A stretch of 61,587 nt of DNA from Sphingorhabdus sp. EL138 (GTDB lineage Bacteria; Pseudomonadota; Alphaproteobacteria; Sphingomonadales; Sphingomonadaceae), in assembly GCF_945862485.1 (NCBI RefSeq), contig NZ_CAMAYF010000010.1:1-61587 (forward strand), read 5' to 3'. The notes beneath the pieces are model-generated. The model made no database searches. It was not told the DNA's origin and was given only the letters and a program-made list of their open reading frames with translations. Below are positions 1 through 8,887 of the stretch, piece by piece (position 1 is the first letter of the stretch; each line of letters begins with the position of its first letter). The translations under genes and the position numbers were made by a program.

Positions 1-406
1 CATGCTGGCCAGCGCCGGTTTCCGCTATGATGCGCGTCTTGCCCATACGAATGGCGAGTAAAATCTGACCAATGCAATTGTTGATCTTGTGTGCGCCGGT
101 GTGGTTCAATTCATCGCGTTTGAACCAGATTTGCGCGCCTTTGCCTGCCGGCGCGTCCTTGCGGACTTCCTCGGTCAGGCGCTCGGCATAATAAAGCGGC
201 GAGGGGCGGCCGACATAATGTTCCAGTAGATCATCAAACTGCGCGGCAAAGGCCGGATCCTGTTGCGCCGCGCGATATTCGCGTTCCAGATCGAGCACGA
301 GCGGCATGAGCGTTTCGGCGACATAGCGCCCGCCAAACTGCCCAAAATGGCCGCGTTCATCAGGTTGGTTGCGAAACGAGTTCGGGGAGCGTTCAGTGAT
401 TGTCAT
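1..406 (-). CDS. trpB: Tryptophan synthase beta chain, N-terminal part (cut by window edge)
   Basis: TrpB condenses indole with serine to make tryptophan, using pyridoxal phosphate, in complex with TrpA. The minus-strand reading runs from ATG at 404-406 to the window edge, giving about 135 residues. It begins [11 protein letters not shown] and contains [12 protein letters not shown] and [16 protein letters not shown], which includes the lysine that binds PLP (HTGAHK), followed by [15 protein letters not shown]. These are hallmark TrpB stretches. The start overlaps the end of trpF by 14 bp, so translation is probably coupled. The C-terminal two thirds lie outside the window, probably followed by trpA. 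Confidence 0.95.
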   Translation of the reverse strand, partial: MTITERSPNSFRNQPDERGHFGQFGGRYVAETLMPLVLDLEREYRAAQQDPAFAAQFDDLLEHYVGRPSPLYYAERLTEEVRKDAPAGKGAQIWFKRDELNHTGAHKINNCIGQILLAIRMGKTRIIAETGAGQH

Positions 407-1034
407 AGTCCCGCACCGCTTGGCAGAAGGCCGCAATCTTGTCCACATCCTTGATGCCCGGCGCGGATTCTACGCCGGATGATGTGTCGATCAAATGCGC
501 GCGTGTTTGGCGCAAAGCCTCCTTCACGTTGCCGGGGGTCAGGCCGCCCGCAAGGCCCCATGGAAGCTTGTGTGTATGCTCGTTCAGCAAAGACCAGTCA
601 AAACGCATGCCACTACCGCCGGGCAAAACCTGTGCGGGTGCGTCGAACAAGATGAGATCGGCTGCATCGACATATTCATCTGCAGTTTTGAGCGATGCAG
701 CATCCCGAACGCCCAAGGCCTTCCAGATTTCGATGTCCAAAGTGCTTTTTAGGGTACGGAGCCATTGTGCACTCTCGGAGCCATGAAATTGCAGTATGTC
801 GGGTTTGATGACCTCAATCGCTTTGGCGGTCAGGCCGGGTTCGGCATTCACCAGCAGAAGGACAACCTTTAGCGAGGCTGGCGCACGCATCTGAAGTGCT
901 GCGGCGTGTTCCAATCCAACATGACGCGGGCTTTTTTCGAAATGGACGAGGCCAATATGCGATGCGCCTGCTTTGGCGGCGGCATCAACGCTAGCTTCGT
1001 CGCTGAGGCCGCAGATTTTAATGTTTGATGGCAT
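393..1034 (-). CDS. trpF: Phosphoribosylanthranilate isomerase
   Basis: TrpF performs the Amadori rearrangement of phosphoribosylanthranilate to CdRP in tryptophan synthesis. The product is 213 residues, normal for a stand-alone TrpF barrel. The N-terminus reads [19 protein letters not shown] with the catalytic cysteine, followed by [14 protein letters not shown]. Further signatures are LQFHG near residue 83, LFDAP near 130 and [11 protein letters not shown] near 160, which form the phosphate-binding part of the barrel, and [14 protein letters not shown] near the end. It lies directly upstream of trpB with a 14-bp overlap, a typical trpF-trpB unit. Confidence 0.96.
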   Translation of the reverse strand: MPSNIKICGLSDEASVDAAAKAGASHIGLVHFEKSPRHVGLEHAAALQMRAPASLKVVLLLVNAEPGLTAKAIEVIKPDILQFHGSESAQWLRTLKSTLDIEIWKALGVRDAASLKTADEYVDAADLILFDAPAQVLPGGSGMRFDWSLLNEHTHKLPWGLAGGLTPGNVKEALRQTRAHLIDTSSGVESAPGIKDVDKIAAFCQAVRDYDNH

Positions 1035-1057
1035 GATTGCACCTTAGCGAACCAAAA

Positions 1058-1208
1058 CATTCCCGTCATGCTGAACTTGTTTCAGCATCCATCGCGCCGC
1101 CGCGACCCACATTTTGTAAAGAAAAATAGACCCTGAAACAAGTTCAGGGTGACGAGAGGGACGGCGGCAGTTCGTTATGCCAACACAAGTTCAGTATGAC
1201 GGGGAATG
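1058..1208. repeat. Composite palindromic repeat, CTGAACTTGTTTCAG family
   Basis: The trpF-pyrF gap holds a roughly 150-bp element built of palindromes. The outer arms, 1058-1079 and 1186-1208, are near-perfect inverted copies of each other. Each arm contains CTGAACTTG or its complement. An inner palindrome with CCTGAAACAAGTTCAGG lies at about 1130-1152. The same core recurs at 30257-30345. The structure resembles REP/BIME or MITE-type extragenic repeats. It carries no ORF. It could act as an RNA hairpin between the pyrF and trpF messages. Confidence 0.75.
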
Positions 1209-1216
1209 CGAATGAC

Positions 1217-1891
1217 TTAAAGCGTGCCCATAATCGCCCGTGCAGCATCGTCAGGGCTCTCTGCTTTCGTAATCGGCCTCCCAATGACCAAAATGCTCGC
1301 GCCATCGTCACGGGCTTGTCTGGGCGTCACAGTGCGTTTCTGGTCGGCGGCGGTTCCGCCAGCGGGGCGAAGGCCGGGGACGACGAAGAAGCCATCCTTC
1401 CATGCCGTTTTCGCGGCCTTTACTTCATGTCCCGAACAGACAATGCCATCAAGGCCAGCTTCCTGCGCGAGCGCGGCCAAGCGGGCAACCTGAAGTTCTG
1501 GACTGTCGGGTACGCCCACACGGTTGAGATCATGATCGTCCAAGCTGGTCAGGACAGTCACCGCCACCACTTTGGTATGCAGGCCTGCGGCAGCTTTGGC
1601 ATCCTCCATCATCGCGCGGCCACCGGCGGCGTGGATGGTGACGATGGCGGGTTCAAGCGTGTTGATTGCCTGCATCGCCTTGGCAACAGTATTGGGAATG
1701 TCGTGTAATTTTAGGTCGAGAAAAATTGGCAGGCCCAATTTCTGCACCTCATGCACGCCGTGATGGCCATTGGCGCAGAAAAATTCGAGGCCGAGTTTCA
1801 CCCCACCAACTTGGCCCTTGATACGGCGGGTCAATTCCAGCGCGTCTTCCAGATATGGCGTGTCAATGGCGACGAAGATCGGGTTGGTCAT
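1217..1891 (-). CDS. pyrF: Orotidine 5'-phosphate decarboxylase
   Basis: PyrF decarboxylates OMP to UMP, the last step of de novo pyrimidine synthesis. The 224-residue product shows FVAIDTP at the N-terminus, VKLGLEFF near residue 32 and the catalytic signature DLKLHDIPNTV near residue 60, with the Asp-Lys-His-Asp charge network. VIGRPIT near the C-terminus is the phosphate-gripper region. Its ATG overlaps the TGA of lapA in an ATGA junction at 1888-1891, so the two are translationally coupled. It is followed by a palindromic repeat and then trpF. Confidence 0.97.
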   Translation of the reverse strand: MTNPIFVAIDTPYLEDALELTRRIKGQVGGVKLGLEFFCANGHHGVHEVQKLGLPIFLDLKLHDIPNTVAKAMQAINTLEPAIVTIHAAGGRAMMEDAKAAAGLHTKVVAVTVLTSLDDHDLNRVGVPDSPELQVARLAALAQEAGLDGIVCSGHEVKAAKTAWKDGFFVVPGLRPAGGTAADQKRTVTPRQARDDGASILVIGRPITKAESPDDAARAIMGTL

Positions 1892-2184
1892 ATCGAATCC
1901 ACAGCAGTGTAAGCAGGCGGCGGAGAGGCAGGTGGCGGGGCTGGTGTCCGCTGGTTGCCCTCAAGCGTCATTATGCGCCGCTTCAAGCGCCATATTTGTG
2001 TCCGGTGCAAAAGGTACAAAGGCAAAAATCCGAGAAGGAATGCAACGGTAACCAGCGCGGGCAATTTGGTGTCGAGTCGAAGCCCACCCCAAAGGCTGAC
2101 CGACACAGGGGCCCAATTTTTGGTGGCGAACACAATCAAACCGACAATGATCGTTACCCAAATCAGCGTTTTTAGAAAGCGCAT
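1888..2184 (-). CDS. lapA: LapA-domain (DUF1049) small membrane protein
   Basis: This 98-residue protein begins MRFLKTLIWVTIIVGLIVFATKNW, giving one membrane helix. A second hydrophobic stretch (PALVTVAFLLGFLPLYLL) follows near residues 42-60, and a basic cytoplasmic tail follows that. This matches LapA/YciS proteins, whose E. coli relative acts in lipopolysaccharide assembly control. The ATG at 2182-2184 is chosen because a good AGGAGA ribosome site lies about 9 nt upstream. A start nine codons earlier has none. The TGA stop overlaps the pyrF ATG. Placement before pyrF is common in sphingomonads; the function here is inferred. Confidence 0.85.
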   Translation of the reverse strand: MRFLKTLIWVTIIVGLIVFATKNWAPVSVSLWGGLRLDTKLPALVTVAFLLGFLPLYLLHRTQIWRLKRRIMTLEGNQRTPAPPPASPPPAYTAVDSI

Positions 2185-2286
2185 CGTGCGGTTTCTCCTT
2201 CTGATGCACATCTTATGGAAACTTTACCCCTTTGGGTAGGGGTTAGTGTCTTTTCTTCTAATATGCTTCAAACAAGGGCGGCGTGA

Positions 2287-3597
2287 TTAGCCAAATACGC
2301 GGTCGAAAATTGTGTCGATATGCTTGAAATGATAATCAAGATTGAAACGATCTTCGATTTCCGATGCAGTCATTTTTGCGGTGACATCTGGGTCAGCTTT
2401 CAGCAGTTCCATTAACGACTCTGCACCATCTGTCTCCCAAACCTTCATCGCATTGCGCTGCACGATACGGTAGCTGTCCTCACGGCTAATGCCCGCCTGC
2501 GTCAGTGCCAACAGCACGCGCTGCGAATGGACAAGTCCGCCCATGCGGTCGAGATTTTTTTGCATCCGCTCTGGGTAGATCAGCAACTTGTCCACAACAC
2601 ACGTCAGGCGGCCCAGCGCGAAATCGAGCGTGATGGTCGCATCGGGGCCGATATAGCGTTCAACGCTGGAATGGCTGATATCGCGTTCATGCCACAAAGC
2701 GACATTTTCGAGCGCCGGGGTGACATAGCCACGCACCATGCGGGCAAGGCCCGTCAGGTTTTCGGTGAGTACGGGATTGCGCTTATGTGGCATCGCCGAG
2801 CTGCCCTTTTGACCCGGCGAGAAATATTCCTCCGCCTCCAGCACTTCGGTGCGCTGCAAATGACGCACTTCGGTCGCTAGCCGCTCAATTGAGGAGGCGA
2901 TGACACCCAGAGTCGCAAAATACATGGCATGACGATCGCGCGGGATGACTTGAGTCGAGACAGGCTCAACCGCAAGGCCAAGTTTGGAAGCGACATGCGC
3001 CTCAACTTCGGGGTCGATATTGGCGAAGGTACCGACAGCGCCCGAAATCGCGCAGGTGGCGATTTCTGCACGTGCCGCAACCAAACGTTCGCGGCCGCGG
3101 GCAAATTCCGCATAAGCTTGTGCCAGCTTCATACCAAAGGTCACGGGTTCAGCATGTATGCCATGGCTGCGGCCAATGGTCGGCGTGAACTTATGCTCTA
3201 TCGCGCGGGTTTTGATGGCGGCCAGCAGGGCATCCATATCAGCCAACAAAAGGTCGGTCGCTTGCGTCAATTGGACCGCTAGGCACGTGTCGAGCACATC
3301 GGAGGACGTCATCCCTTGATGCATGAATCGCGCCTCGTCGCCGACTTGTTCGGCAACCCATGTCAGGAAGGCGATAACGTCATGCTTGGTAACGGCTTCG
3401 ATCGCGTCAATAGCTGCAACGTCGATAGAAGGGTTTGTCTCCCACCATTTCCACAGGGCTTGGGCGGCGGATGCAGGCACAACGCCGCGTTGGGCCAACG
3501 CATCTGTGGCGTGCGCTTCAATTTCAAACCAAATGCGGAAACGGTTCTCCGGCTCCCAAATCTTGACCATGTCGGGGCGGGAATAACGTGGGATCAT
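2287..3597 (-). CDS. purB: Adenylosuccinate lyase
   Basis: PurB removes fumarate from SAICAR and from adenylosuccinate in purine synthesis. The product is 436 residues, typical of the short bacterial form. It starts MIPRYSRPDMVKIW and contains the fumarase/aspartase superfamily signature GSSAMPHKRNP near residue 265, where the flexible loop holds the catalytic serine. TSSDVLDTC near residue 97 and GRSHGIHAEPVTFG near residue 142 supply the histidine acid/base region. The gene is monocistronic on the minus strand; the next gene upstream is the TonB receptor, which has its own terminator. Confidence 0.97.
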   Translation of the reverse strand: MIPRYSRPDMVKIWEPENRFRIWFEIEAHATDALAQRGVVPASAAQALWKWWETNPSIDVAAIDAIEAVTKHDVIAFLTWVAEQVGDEARFMHQGMTSSDVLDTCLAVQLTQATDLLLADMDALLAAIKTRAIEHKFTPTIGRSHGIHAEPVTFGMKLAQAYAEFARGRERLVAARAEIATCAISGAVGTFANIDPEVEAHVASKLGLAVEPVSTQVIPRDRHAMYFATLGVIASSIERLATEVRHLQRTEVLEAEEYFSPGQKGSSAMPHKRNPVLTENLTGLARMVRGYVTPALENVALWHERDISHSSVERYIGPDATITLDFALGRLTCVVDKLLIYPERMQKNLDRMGGLVHSQRVLLALTQAGISREDSYRIVQRNAMKVWETDGAESLMELLKADPDVTAKMTASEIEDRFNLDYHFKHIDTIFDRVFG

Positions 3598-3670
3598 AAG
3601 AAACGCTTTCGGCTGATATCGGGAGTCGTGGTCCCGTTAGCAGGCGTATGGTTTGGCGTCAAAACGCCTT

Positions 3671-3707
3671 ACAAAAAAGAAGGGCGCGGGTTTTACGCCG
3701 CGCCCTT
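3671..3707 (-). terminator. Rho-independent terminator of the TonB receptor gene
   Basis: A perfect 10-bp stem (3680-3689 paired with 3698-3707) with an 8-nt loop lies 22 bp past the receptor stop codon. On the minus strand it is followed by a T-rich run (the A-run at 3671-3680). It separates the receptor message from purB. Confidence 0.85.
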
Positions 3708-3728
3708 CATGTTCAAGTTCTTGAGCGA

Positions 3729-6350
3729 TTAGAAATCGATCGACACACGACCGTAAACAAACCGTCCGCTGAAGCCGAATGGCGACTGCGAGCTGTAAGG
3801 CAAGAACGCGTTGTTAAAGCCATAGTTCACGCCATCAACTGTACCAAAGGGCAGGCGGTCTGGATATGTGTCGAGAAGGTTGTTTGCACCAAATGCGACA
3901 GAGACAGACTCCACTGGCTTAAAGCGGAATTCAAGATCTGTGACCCATTTTGGCGACAAGAAGATGTCACCTGGGACAGAGCCGGGCGCTTTCGTGATAT
4001 CGCTTGTTGGGTTTGTTCCCGTCACGGTGGTGAATCCACTTGGCAAGAACACTTCACCATAACGGTTGGTGCGCAGCGTCATACCGAAGTTATCATAATC
4101 CCAATCCAGACCGACGTTCAGCTTGTTCTTCGGCTGCCCTTCGGTGAGGCGGAAGCTTTCCTGACGGGCAAACAGGCGTTGCGCGGTGAAACCAGAAAAT
4201 ACGCGACGATCTGTGATTTTCGTGTCGTTCAAATTATAACCAACGCTCACCCGGAATTGGCCAAGACCAAATTCGGGTACGCGGTAGCTTGCGACAACAT
4301 CGAGACCGGTGGTCTTGGTATCGATACCATTGATGAAGAAGCGTGCCGAGCTGACGCCGGTGACGCCTGCTGCGGTCAGCAACGCCAGAACATCTGAACC
4401 CTGCAGGTTTTCCGTCAGCGTGATGCGGTCGTTAATTTCAATATTATAGTAATCCGCCGTGATGCTCAGTCCGCTAATTGGGGTAAAGGTAACGCCTGCG
4501 CCCAAATTGATGGATTTTTCTGGCTTGAGCGGCTGCGCACCCAAAGCGACAGCAACTGGCGATGATACCGGGAATGTCCCGATTTCAATTAAAACGCCGC
4601 CAACATTGTTCGTGGATGTCGCGGCATAGGATCGCTGTGCAAGGCTAGGCGCGCGGAAGCCAGTCGAAACCGAACCACGCACAGCAACGCCATCAATCAC
4701 TTCAAATCGCGCCGCGGCTTTACCATTGATGGTGTCGCCAAAGTCGCTGAAATGCTCGTAACGGCCGGCCAATTGAAGCGTCAACTGGTCTGTGAGGTCC
4801 GCGTCAAGTTCGGCGTAGCCAGCAAAGCTGTCACGCGATACGTCGGTTTCGTTGGCCGGACGGAAACCAGGAAACACCTGGGCGCCGCCAGCCGCATTGA
4901 ATGGCGCTGCTGAGAACGGTCCGTTGACGTAGCTTTGCAGTTCGCCAGCAACAATCTTGTAGTTTTCGTTCCGATATTCGCCGCCAAAAGCGAAAGAAAC
5001 GCTCTTGCCGATGCCGATGTCCAGATCACGTCGCATATCGAGGTTAATCGAGGTTTGGCCGGACCGCAGTCCGCCTGAATTGAAACGACGGGCGCTGGCT
5101 ACGCCGCCGAGTGACGTGTTGACTGTGTTTTCGATCGTATAATCCAAACGGTTCGATCCGTAGACCGTCGAGAGGTCATAGTCCCAGCCGCCTGTGGTAC
5201 CGCGAAAGCCCGCCGCAGCAGAAACATCGACAATGTTACTCGCGATTAACGGCAAAAATCCGTCTGCGTAGAGAGGAATGAAACTGGTGGTAGATGCTGC
5301 CCAGTCGCGGTTACGCACATCGGAAGCGCGACGATAGAAACCTGCGCCATTACCGTCGCGTACGCCATAGCTACCGAAGGTATAGAATTCTGCCGTGTCG
5401 GAAAATTCATAACCTGCGTTCACGAAGAAGTTCAGGTCTTTTGATACACCATCACCATAACGGTGGGCATAGCGGTTAAAGGTCGCTTCGCGTGGATCGC
5501 CAGCTGCGAAATAGTTGCGGCGGATATCTGGACCAGAACGGTTTGTGGGCGAGCGGTCCTTATACTCTGCCGTAAGGTTCAGATAACCGCTTTCGCCCAA
5601 TGGCAGACCAAAGTTCGAAGCGAATGTATAGGTGTCGCCGTCGTTCCGTTTACGATCTTTGCCGGTGTAGGCAATGATCGGGTTGTCAGACAACCCAGTC
5701 GTCAAGGACACGGTGTTGACCTGACCAACATCTTCCATTTCCGTGATGTACTTGCCAAATGTCGCCTGCGCGCGGCCGCCCATGCCTTTTTTCAATTGGA
5801 CGTTGATGACGCCAGCAATAGCATCGGAACCATATTGCGAAGCTGCACCGTCGCGCAGCACTTCGAGGCGCTCAATCGCCAATGGCGGAATGGTGTTGAG
5901 ATCGACGGCGGTCGAGCCACGGCCGACAGAACCGTTCAAGTTGACGAGAGCAGACTGGTGACGACGCTTGCCGTTGATGAGCACCAGAACCTGATCAGGC
6001 GCAAGACCGCGCAGTGTTGCAGGGCGCAGCGAGTCCGTTCCATCCGTCAGCGAAGGCTGTGGGAAGTTGAACGATGGCACAAGCTGGTTCAGCAACTTGT
6101 TTGTTTCGGTCTGGCCACTGTTTAGCAAGGCATCAGCCGAAATGATGTCGACGGGAACCGTGCTGTCCGCCACGGTACGGTCAGTACGGCGCGTACCGGT
6201 GACGATAATTGCATCTACGCCAGTTGCTTCTTCGACGGCCGCATCTTGCGGTGCGCTATCTTGAGCAAAGGCTGGATTTGCCGCAGCTACAAAAAGAGCA
6301 GTTGTCGAAACCGTCACTGCCAGTGCTGAAATGAGCTTATGCGTCTTCAT
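3729..6350 (-). CDS. TonB-dependent outer-membrane receptor
   Basis: An 873-residue outer-membrane transporter powered by TonB-ExbB-ExbD. The signal peptide is MKTHKLISALAVTVSTTALFVAAANPAFA, cut before QDS. The TonB-box-like VDAIIVTGTRR lies at about residues 45-56. The plug domain follows, with VLVLINGKRRHQS near residue 120 and VLRDGAASQYGSDAIAGVIN near residue 164. A 22-strand-type barrel fills the rest, ending in an aromatic residue (RVSIDF), as outer-membrane barrels do. The substrate cannot be read from the sequence: no linked heme, siderophore or sugar genes are present. It is divergent from parC across a 212-bp gap and ends in a strong terminator. Confidence 0.95.
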   Translation of the reverse strand: MKTHKLISALAVTVSTTALFVAAANPAFAQDSAPQDAAVEEATGVDAIIVTGTRRTDRTVADSTVPVDIISADALLNSGQTETNKLLNQLVPSFNFPQPSLTDGTDSLRPATLRGLAPDQVLVLINGKRRHQSALVNLNGSVGRGSTAVDLNTIPPLAIERLEVLRDGAASQYGSDAIAGVINVQLKKGMGGRAQATFGKYITEMEDVGQVNTVSLTTGLSDNPIIAYTGKDRKRNDGDTYTFASNFGLPLGESGYLNLTAEYKDRSPTNRSGPDIRRNYFAAGDPREATFNRYAHRYGDGVSKDLNFFVNAGYEFSDTAEFYTFGSYGVRDGNGAGFYRRASDVRNRDWAASTTSFIPLYADGFLPLIASNIVDVSAAAGFRGTTGGWDYDLSTVYGSNRLDYTIENTVNTSLGGVASARRFNSGGLRSGQTSINLDMRRDLDIGIGKSVSFAFGGEYRNENYKIVAGELQSYVNGPFSAAPFNAAGGAQVFPGFRPANETDVSRDSFAGYAELDADLTDQLTLQLAGRYEHFSDFGDTINGKAAARFEVIDGVAVRGSVSTGFRAPSLAQRSYAATSTNNVGGVLIEIGTFPVSSPVAVALGAQPLKPEKSINLGAGVTFTPISGLSITADYYNIEINDRITLTENLQGSDVLALLTAAGVTGVSSARFFINGIDTKTTGLDVVASYRVPEFGLGQFRVSVGYNLNDTKITDRRVFSGFTAQRLFARQESFRLTEGQPKNKLNVGLDWDYDNFGMTLRTNRYGEVFLPSGFTTVTGTNPTSDITKAPGSVPGDIFLSPKWVTDLEFRFKPVESVSVAFGANNLLDTYPDRLPFGTVDGVNYGFNNAFLPYSSQSPFGFSGRFVYGRVSIDF

Positions 6351-6562
6351 TTTATTTCCCCGTTGTCATGCATATATTTGGTTTACTTCTGCGAATCTGG
6401 CACTTTAATATCGTAAGTTCCAGCAAAGTCGCAAAATTGAAATATTTTGCCATGGATGTGTGGCTTTGTGGCAACGCACTTATATTCGAAAAACTACATT
6501 TAGCTGTGGATTGCTGAAATCCTCGCTTTGCGACAGCGGGTTGGCCCGCTATCGGCTTGTTC

Positions 6563-8887
6563 ATGTCTGATATTGTTGATGCTCCAGCAGAAGATCCGTT
6601 TGATGCGATAGTCGATGCGCCGTTTGATGCGGCTTTGTCGGAACGTTATTTGATCTATGCAATGTCGACGATCACGGCGCGCTCTTTGCCAGATTTGCGT
6701 GACGGGCTTAAACCAGTGCATCGGCGTTTATTGTGGGCGATGCGCCTGTTGAAGCTTGATCCAGCCAGCGGATATAAGAAATGCGCGCGCGTCGTTGGTG
6801 ATGTGATCGGTAAATATCACCCGCATGGCGACCAGTCTGTGTATGACGCCATGGTGCGCCTCGCGCAGACATTTTCCCTTCGCTATCCTTTGGTCGATGG
6901 ACAAGGGAATTTTGGCAATATCGACGGCGATAATGCTGCTGCTTACCGTTATACCGAAGCGCGGCTGACAAAGACAGCCATTGAGCTGATGAACGGGCTC
7001 GATGAGAACGCGACCGATTTTCGGCCCACATATAATGGCGAAGATGAAGAGCCAGAGGTCATGCCTGGCCTGTTCCCGAATTTGTTGGCCAATGGGGCCA
7101 GTGGGATTGCCGTGGGCATGGCGACAAGCATCCCGTCGCATAATGCCGCCGAGATTATCGATGCGGCCATGCTGTTGATTGACAATCCGCAGGCCAGCCA
7201 TGACCAATTGATGGAAATCGTGCGTGGTCCCGATTTTGCGACGGGTGGCGTTCTGGTGGATAGCCATGCAGTCATTAGTGCTGCTTATGCCTCCGGCCGT
7301 GGCGCCATGCGTGTTCGTGCGCGTTTTTCGAACGGTTGGCAGGATGACAAGGGATGGGAGCCAACGGGCGTTGAAAAACTGCCCGGTGGGACATGGCAAT
7401 TGGTTGTGTCTGAAATTCCCTATCAAGTGCAAAAGGGCAAGCTGATTGAACAAATCGCGCAGCTCATCGCCGATAAGAAGCTGCCCATTCTCGATGATAT
7501 TCGCGATGAAAGCGACGAGCATGTCCGCATTGTGCTTGTGCCAAAAAGCCGCAATGTTGACCCCGAAGATCTGAAAAACGCCTTGTTCCGCCTGACCGAT
7601 TTGGAAACGCGTTTCTCTTTGAACATGAATGTGTTGGATTCTGACCGCACGCCCAAGGTCATGGGCTTAGGCGAAGTCCTGTTGCACTGGTTGCGGCACC
7701 AGATTGAAGTGCTCGTCCGTAAATCCCATCACCGGCTTGAGAAAATCGATGCGCGGCTGGAGCTGGTTCAAGGCTATATCATCGCCTTCCTTAATCTTGA
7801 CCGCATTATCGAGATTATCCGCACGGAGGACGAACCCAAGCCCGTCATGATGGCGGAGTTCCAATTGAATGACCGTCAGGCCGAGGCCATTTTGAACATG
7901 CGTTTGCGGTCGTTGCGCAGACTCGAGGAAATGGAGCTGCGGCGGGAGCTTGAAGCGTTAGAGGCTGAGCGGGAAGATCTCGTAAAGTTGATCGAGAGCC
8001 CGGCGCTCCAAAAGAAACGGTTGAAGAAAGACCTGTCGGCACTGCGGAAGAATTACGCCGAAGAAACGGCGCTTGGACGCCGCCGGACAAGCTTGGAAGA
8101 GGCAGGGCAAGCGCGCGAGATTTCGCTTGAGGCGTTTGTGGAACGCGAACCCGTGACTGTCATCATGTCAAAGCGCGGCTGGATCAAGGCGATGAAGGGC
8201 CATGCGGACCTATCGGCGCGCGCGGATTTCAAATTTAAGGAAGGGGATGGGCCCGCTTTCGCCTTCCATGCCCAAACGACGGACAAGATCCTGATTGCCA
8301 CCGCCAATGGCCGTTTTTACACCTTGGGTGCCGACAAGCTTCCCGGTGCGCGGGGCTTCGGTGAACCTGTGAGCACTATGATCGACATTGAAGCTGGCAA
8401 TGACATTGTCGCTACTCTCCCGGCCATTGCTGACGGCCGGATGTTGCTGGCAGCTACGACGGGTAAGGGCTTTATCGCGCGAATGAGCGACGTGATCGCC
8501 GAAACGCGCAAAGGACGCGGCGTTGTGACATTGAAGCCAGGCACGCGGTTAAAGGTCGTCCGCCTTGCGCCGCCGGAAACTTCGGATGAAGCGGCCTTGC
8601 GCGATCAATATGTTGCCGTGGTGGGCGATAACCGGAAATTGGTCGTTTTCCCGATGACCGAGATCCCCGAAATGTCCAAAGGGCAGGGCGTCACCTTGCA
8701 GCGGTATAAGGACGGCGGGCTTGCAGATGCGGTGTGTTTCCGCATGAGCGAAGGATTGAGCTGGACCATGGGTGGCGACAGCGGACGGATGCGGACGGAG
8801 AATGACATGTCATTATGGCGTGTCGCGCGCGGCGCCGCTGGCCGATTACCGCCGCAGGGTTTTCCGCGTAACAATCAATTTGATTGA
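6563..8887 (+). CDS. parC: DNA topoisomerase IV subunit A
   Basis: ParC is the DNA-cleaving subunit of topoisomerase IV, which decatenates daughter chromosomes. The product is 774 residues from the ATG at 6563; an in-frame TTG two codons earlier is less likely. Seen are RALPDLRDGLKPVHRR-type residues near 38-54, the quinolone-region stretch KYHPHGDQSVYDAM at 84-97, and AAAYRYTEARL around residue 132 with the catalytic tyrosine. A coiled gate region lies near 460-520, and beta-pinwheel repeats follow 530, fewer than in GyrA. Residue 91, equivalent to E. coli ParC Ser80, is Gln. The gene runs tail to tail into cca with a 13-bp overlap. Confidence 0.96.
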   Translation: MSDIVDAPAEDPFDAIVDAPFDAALSERYLIYAMSTITARSLPDLRDGLKPVHRRLLWAMRLLKLDPASGYKKCARVVGDVIGKYHPHGDQSVYDAMVRLAQTFSLRYPLVDGQGNFGNIDGDNAAAYRYTEARLTKTAIELMNGLDENATDFRPTYNGEDEEPEVMPGLFPNLLANGASGIAVGMATSIPSHNAAEIIDAAMLLIDNPQASHDQLMEIVRGPDFATGGVLVDSHAVISAAYASGRGAMRVRARFSNGWQDDKGWEPTGVEKLPGGTWQLVVSEIPYQVQKGKLIEQIAQLIADKKLPILDDIRDESDEHVRIVLVPKSRNVDPEDLKNALFRLTDLETRFSLNMNVLDSDRTPKVMGLGEVLLHWLRHQIEVLVRKSHHRLEKIDARLELVQGYIIAFLNLDRIIEIIRTEDEPKPVMMAEFQLNDRQAEAILNMRLRSLRRLEEMELRRELEALEAEREDLVKLIESPALQKKRLKKDLSALRKNYAEETALGRRRTSLEEAGQAREISLEAFVEREPVTVIMSKRGWIKAMKGHADLSARADFKFKEGDGPAFAFHAQTTDKILIATANGRFYTLGADKLPGARGFGEPVSTMIDIEAGNDIVATLPAIADGRMLLAATTGKGFIARMSDVIAETRKGRGVVTLKPGTRLKVVRLAPPETSDEAALRDQYVAVVGDNRKLVVFPMTEIPEMSKGQGVTLQRYKDGGLADAVCFRMSEGLSWTMGGDSGRMRTENDMSLWRVARGAAGRLPPQGFPRNNQFD

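Noticed and set aside
3648-4397. A 249-codon plus-strand frame opposite the TonB receptor 3' end
   Set aside because: It runs through the receptor's terminator and is antisense to a clear barrel; no family features.
6535-6550. Perfect inverted repeat AGCGGG-TTGG-CCCGCT just before parC
   Set aside because: No T-run and too short to call; it may lie in the parC leader, but nothing else supports a regulatory role.
6352-6564. A 70-codon minus-strand frame between the TonB receptor and parC
   Set aside because: No ribosome site, no recognisable family, and it fills a divergent promoter region; more likely noncoding.
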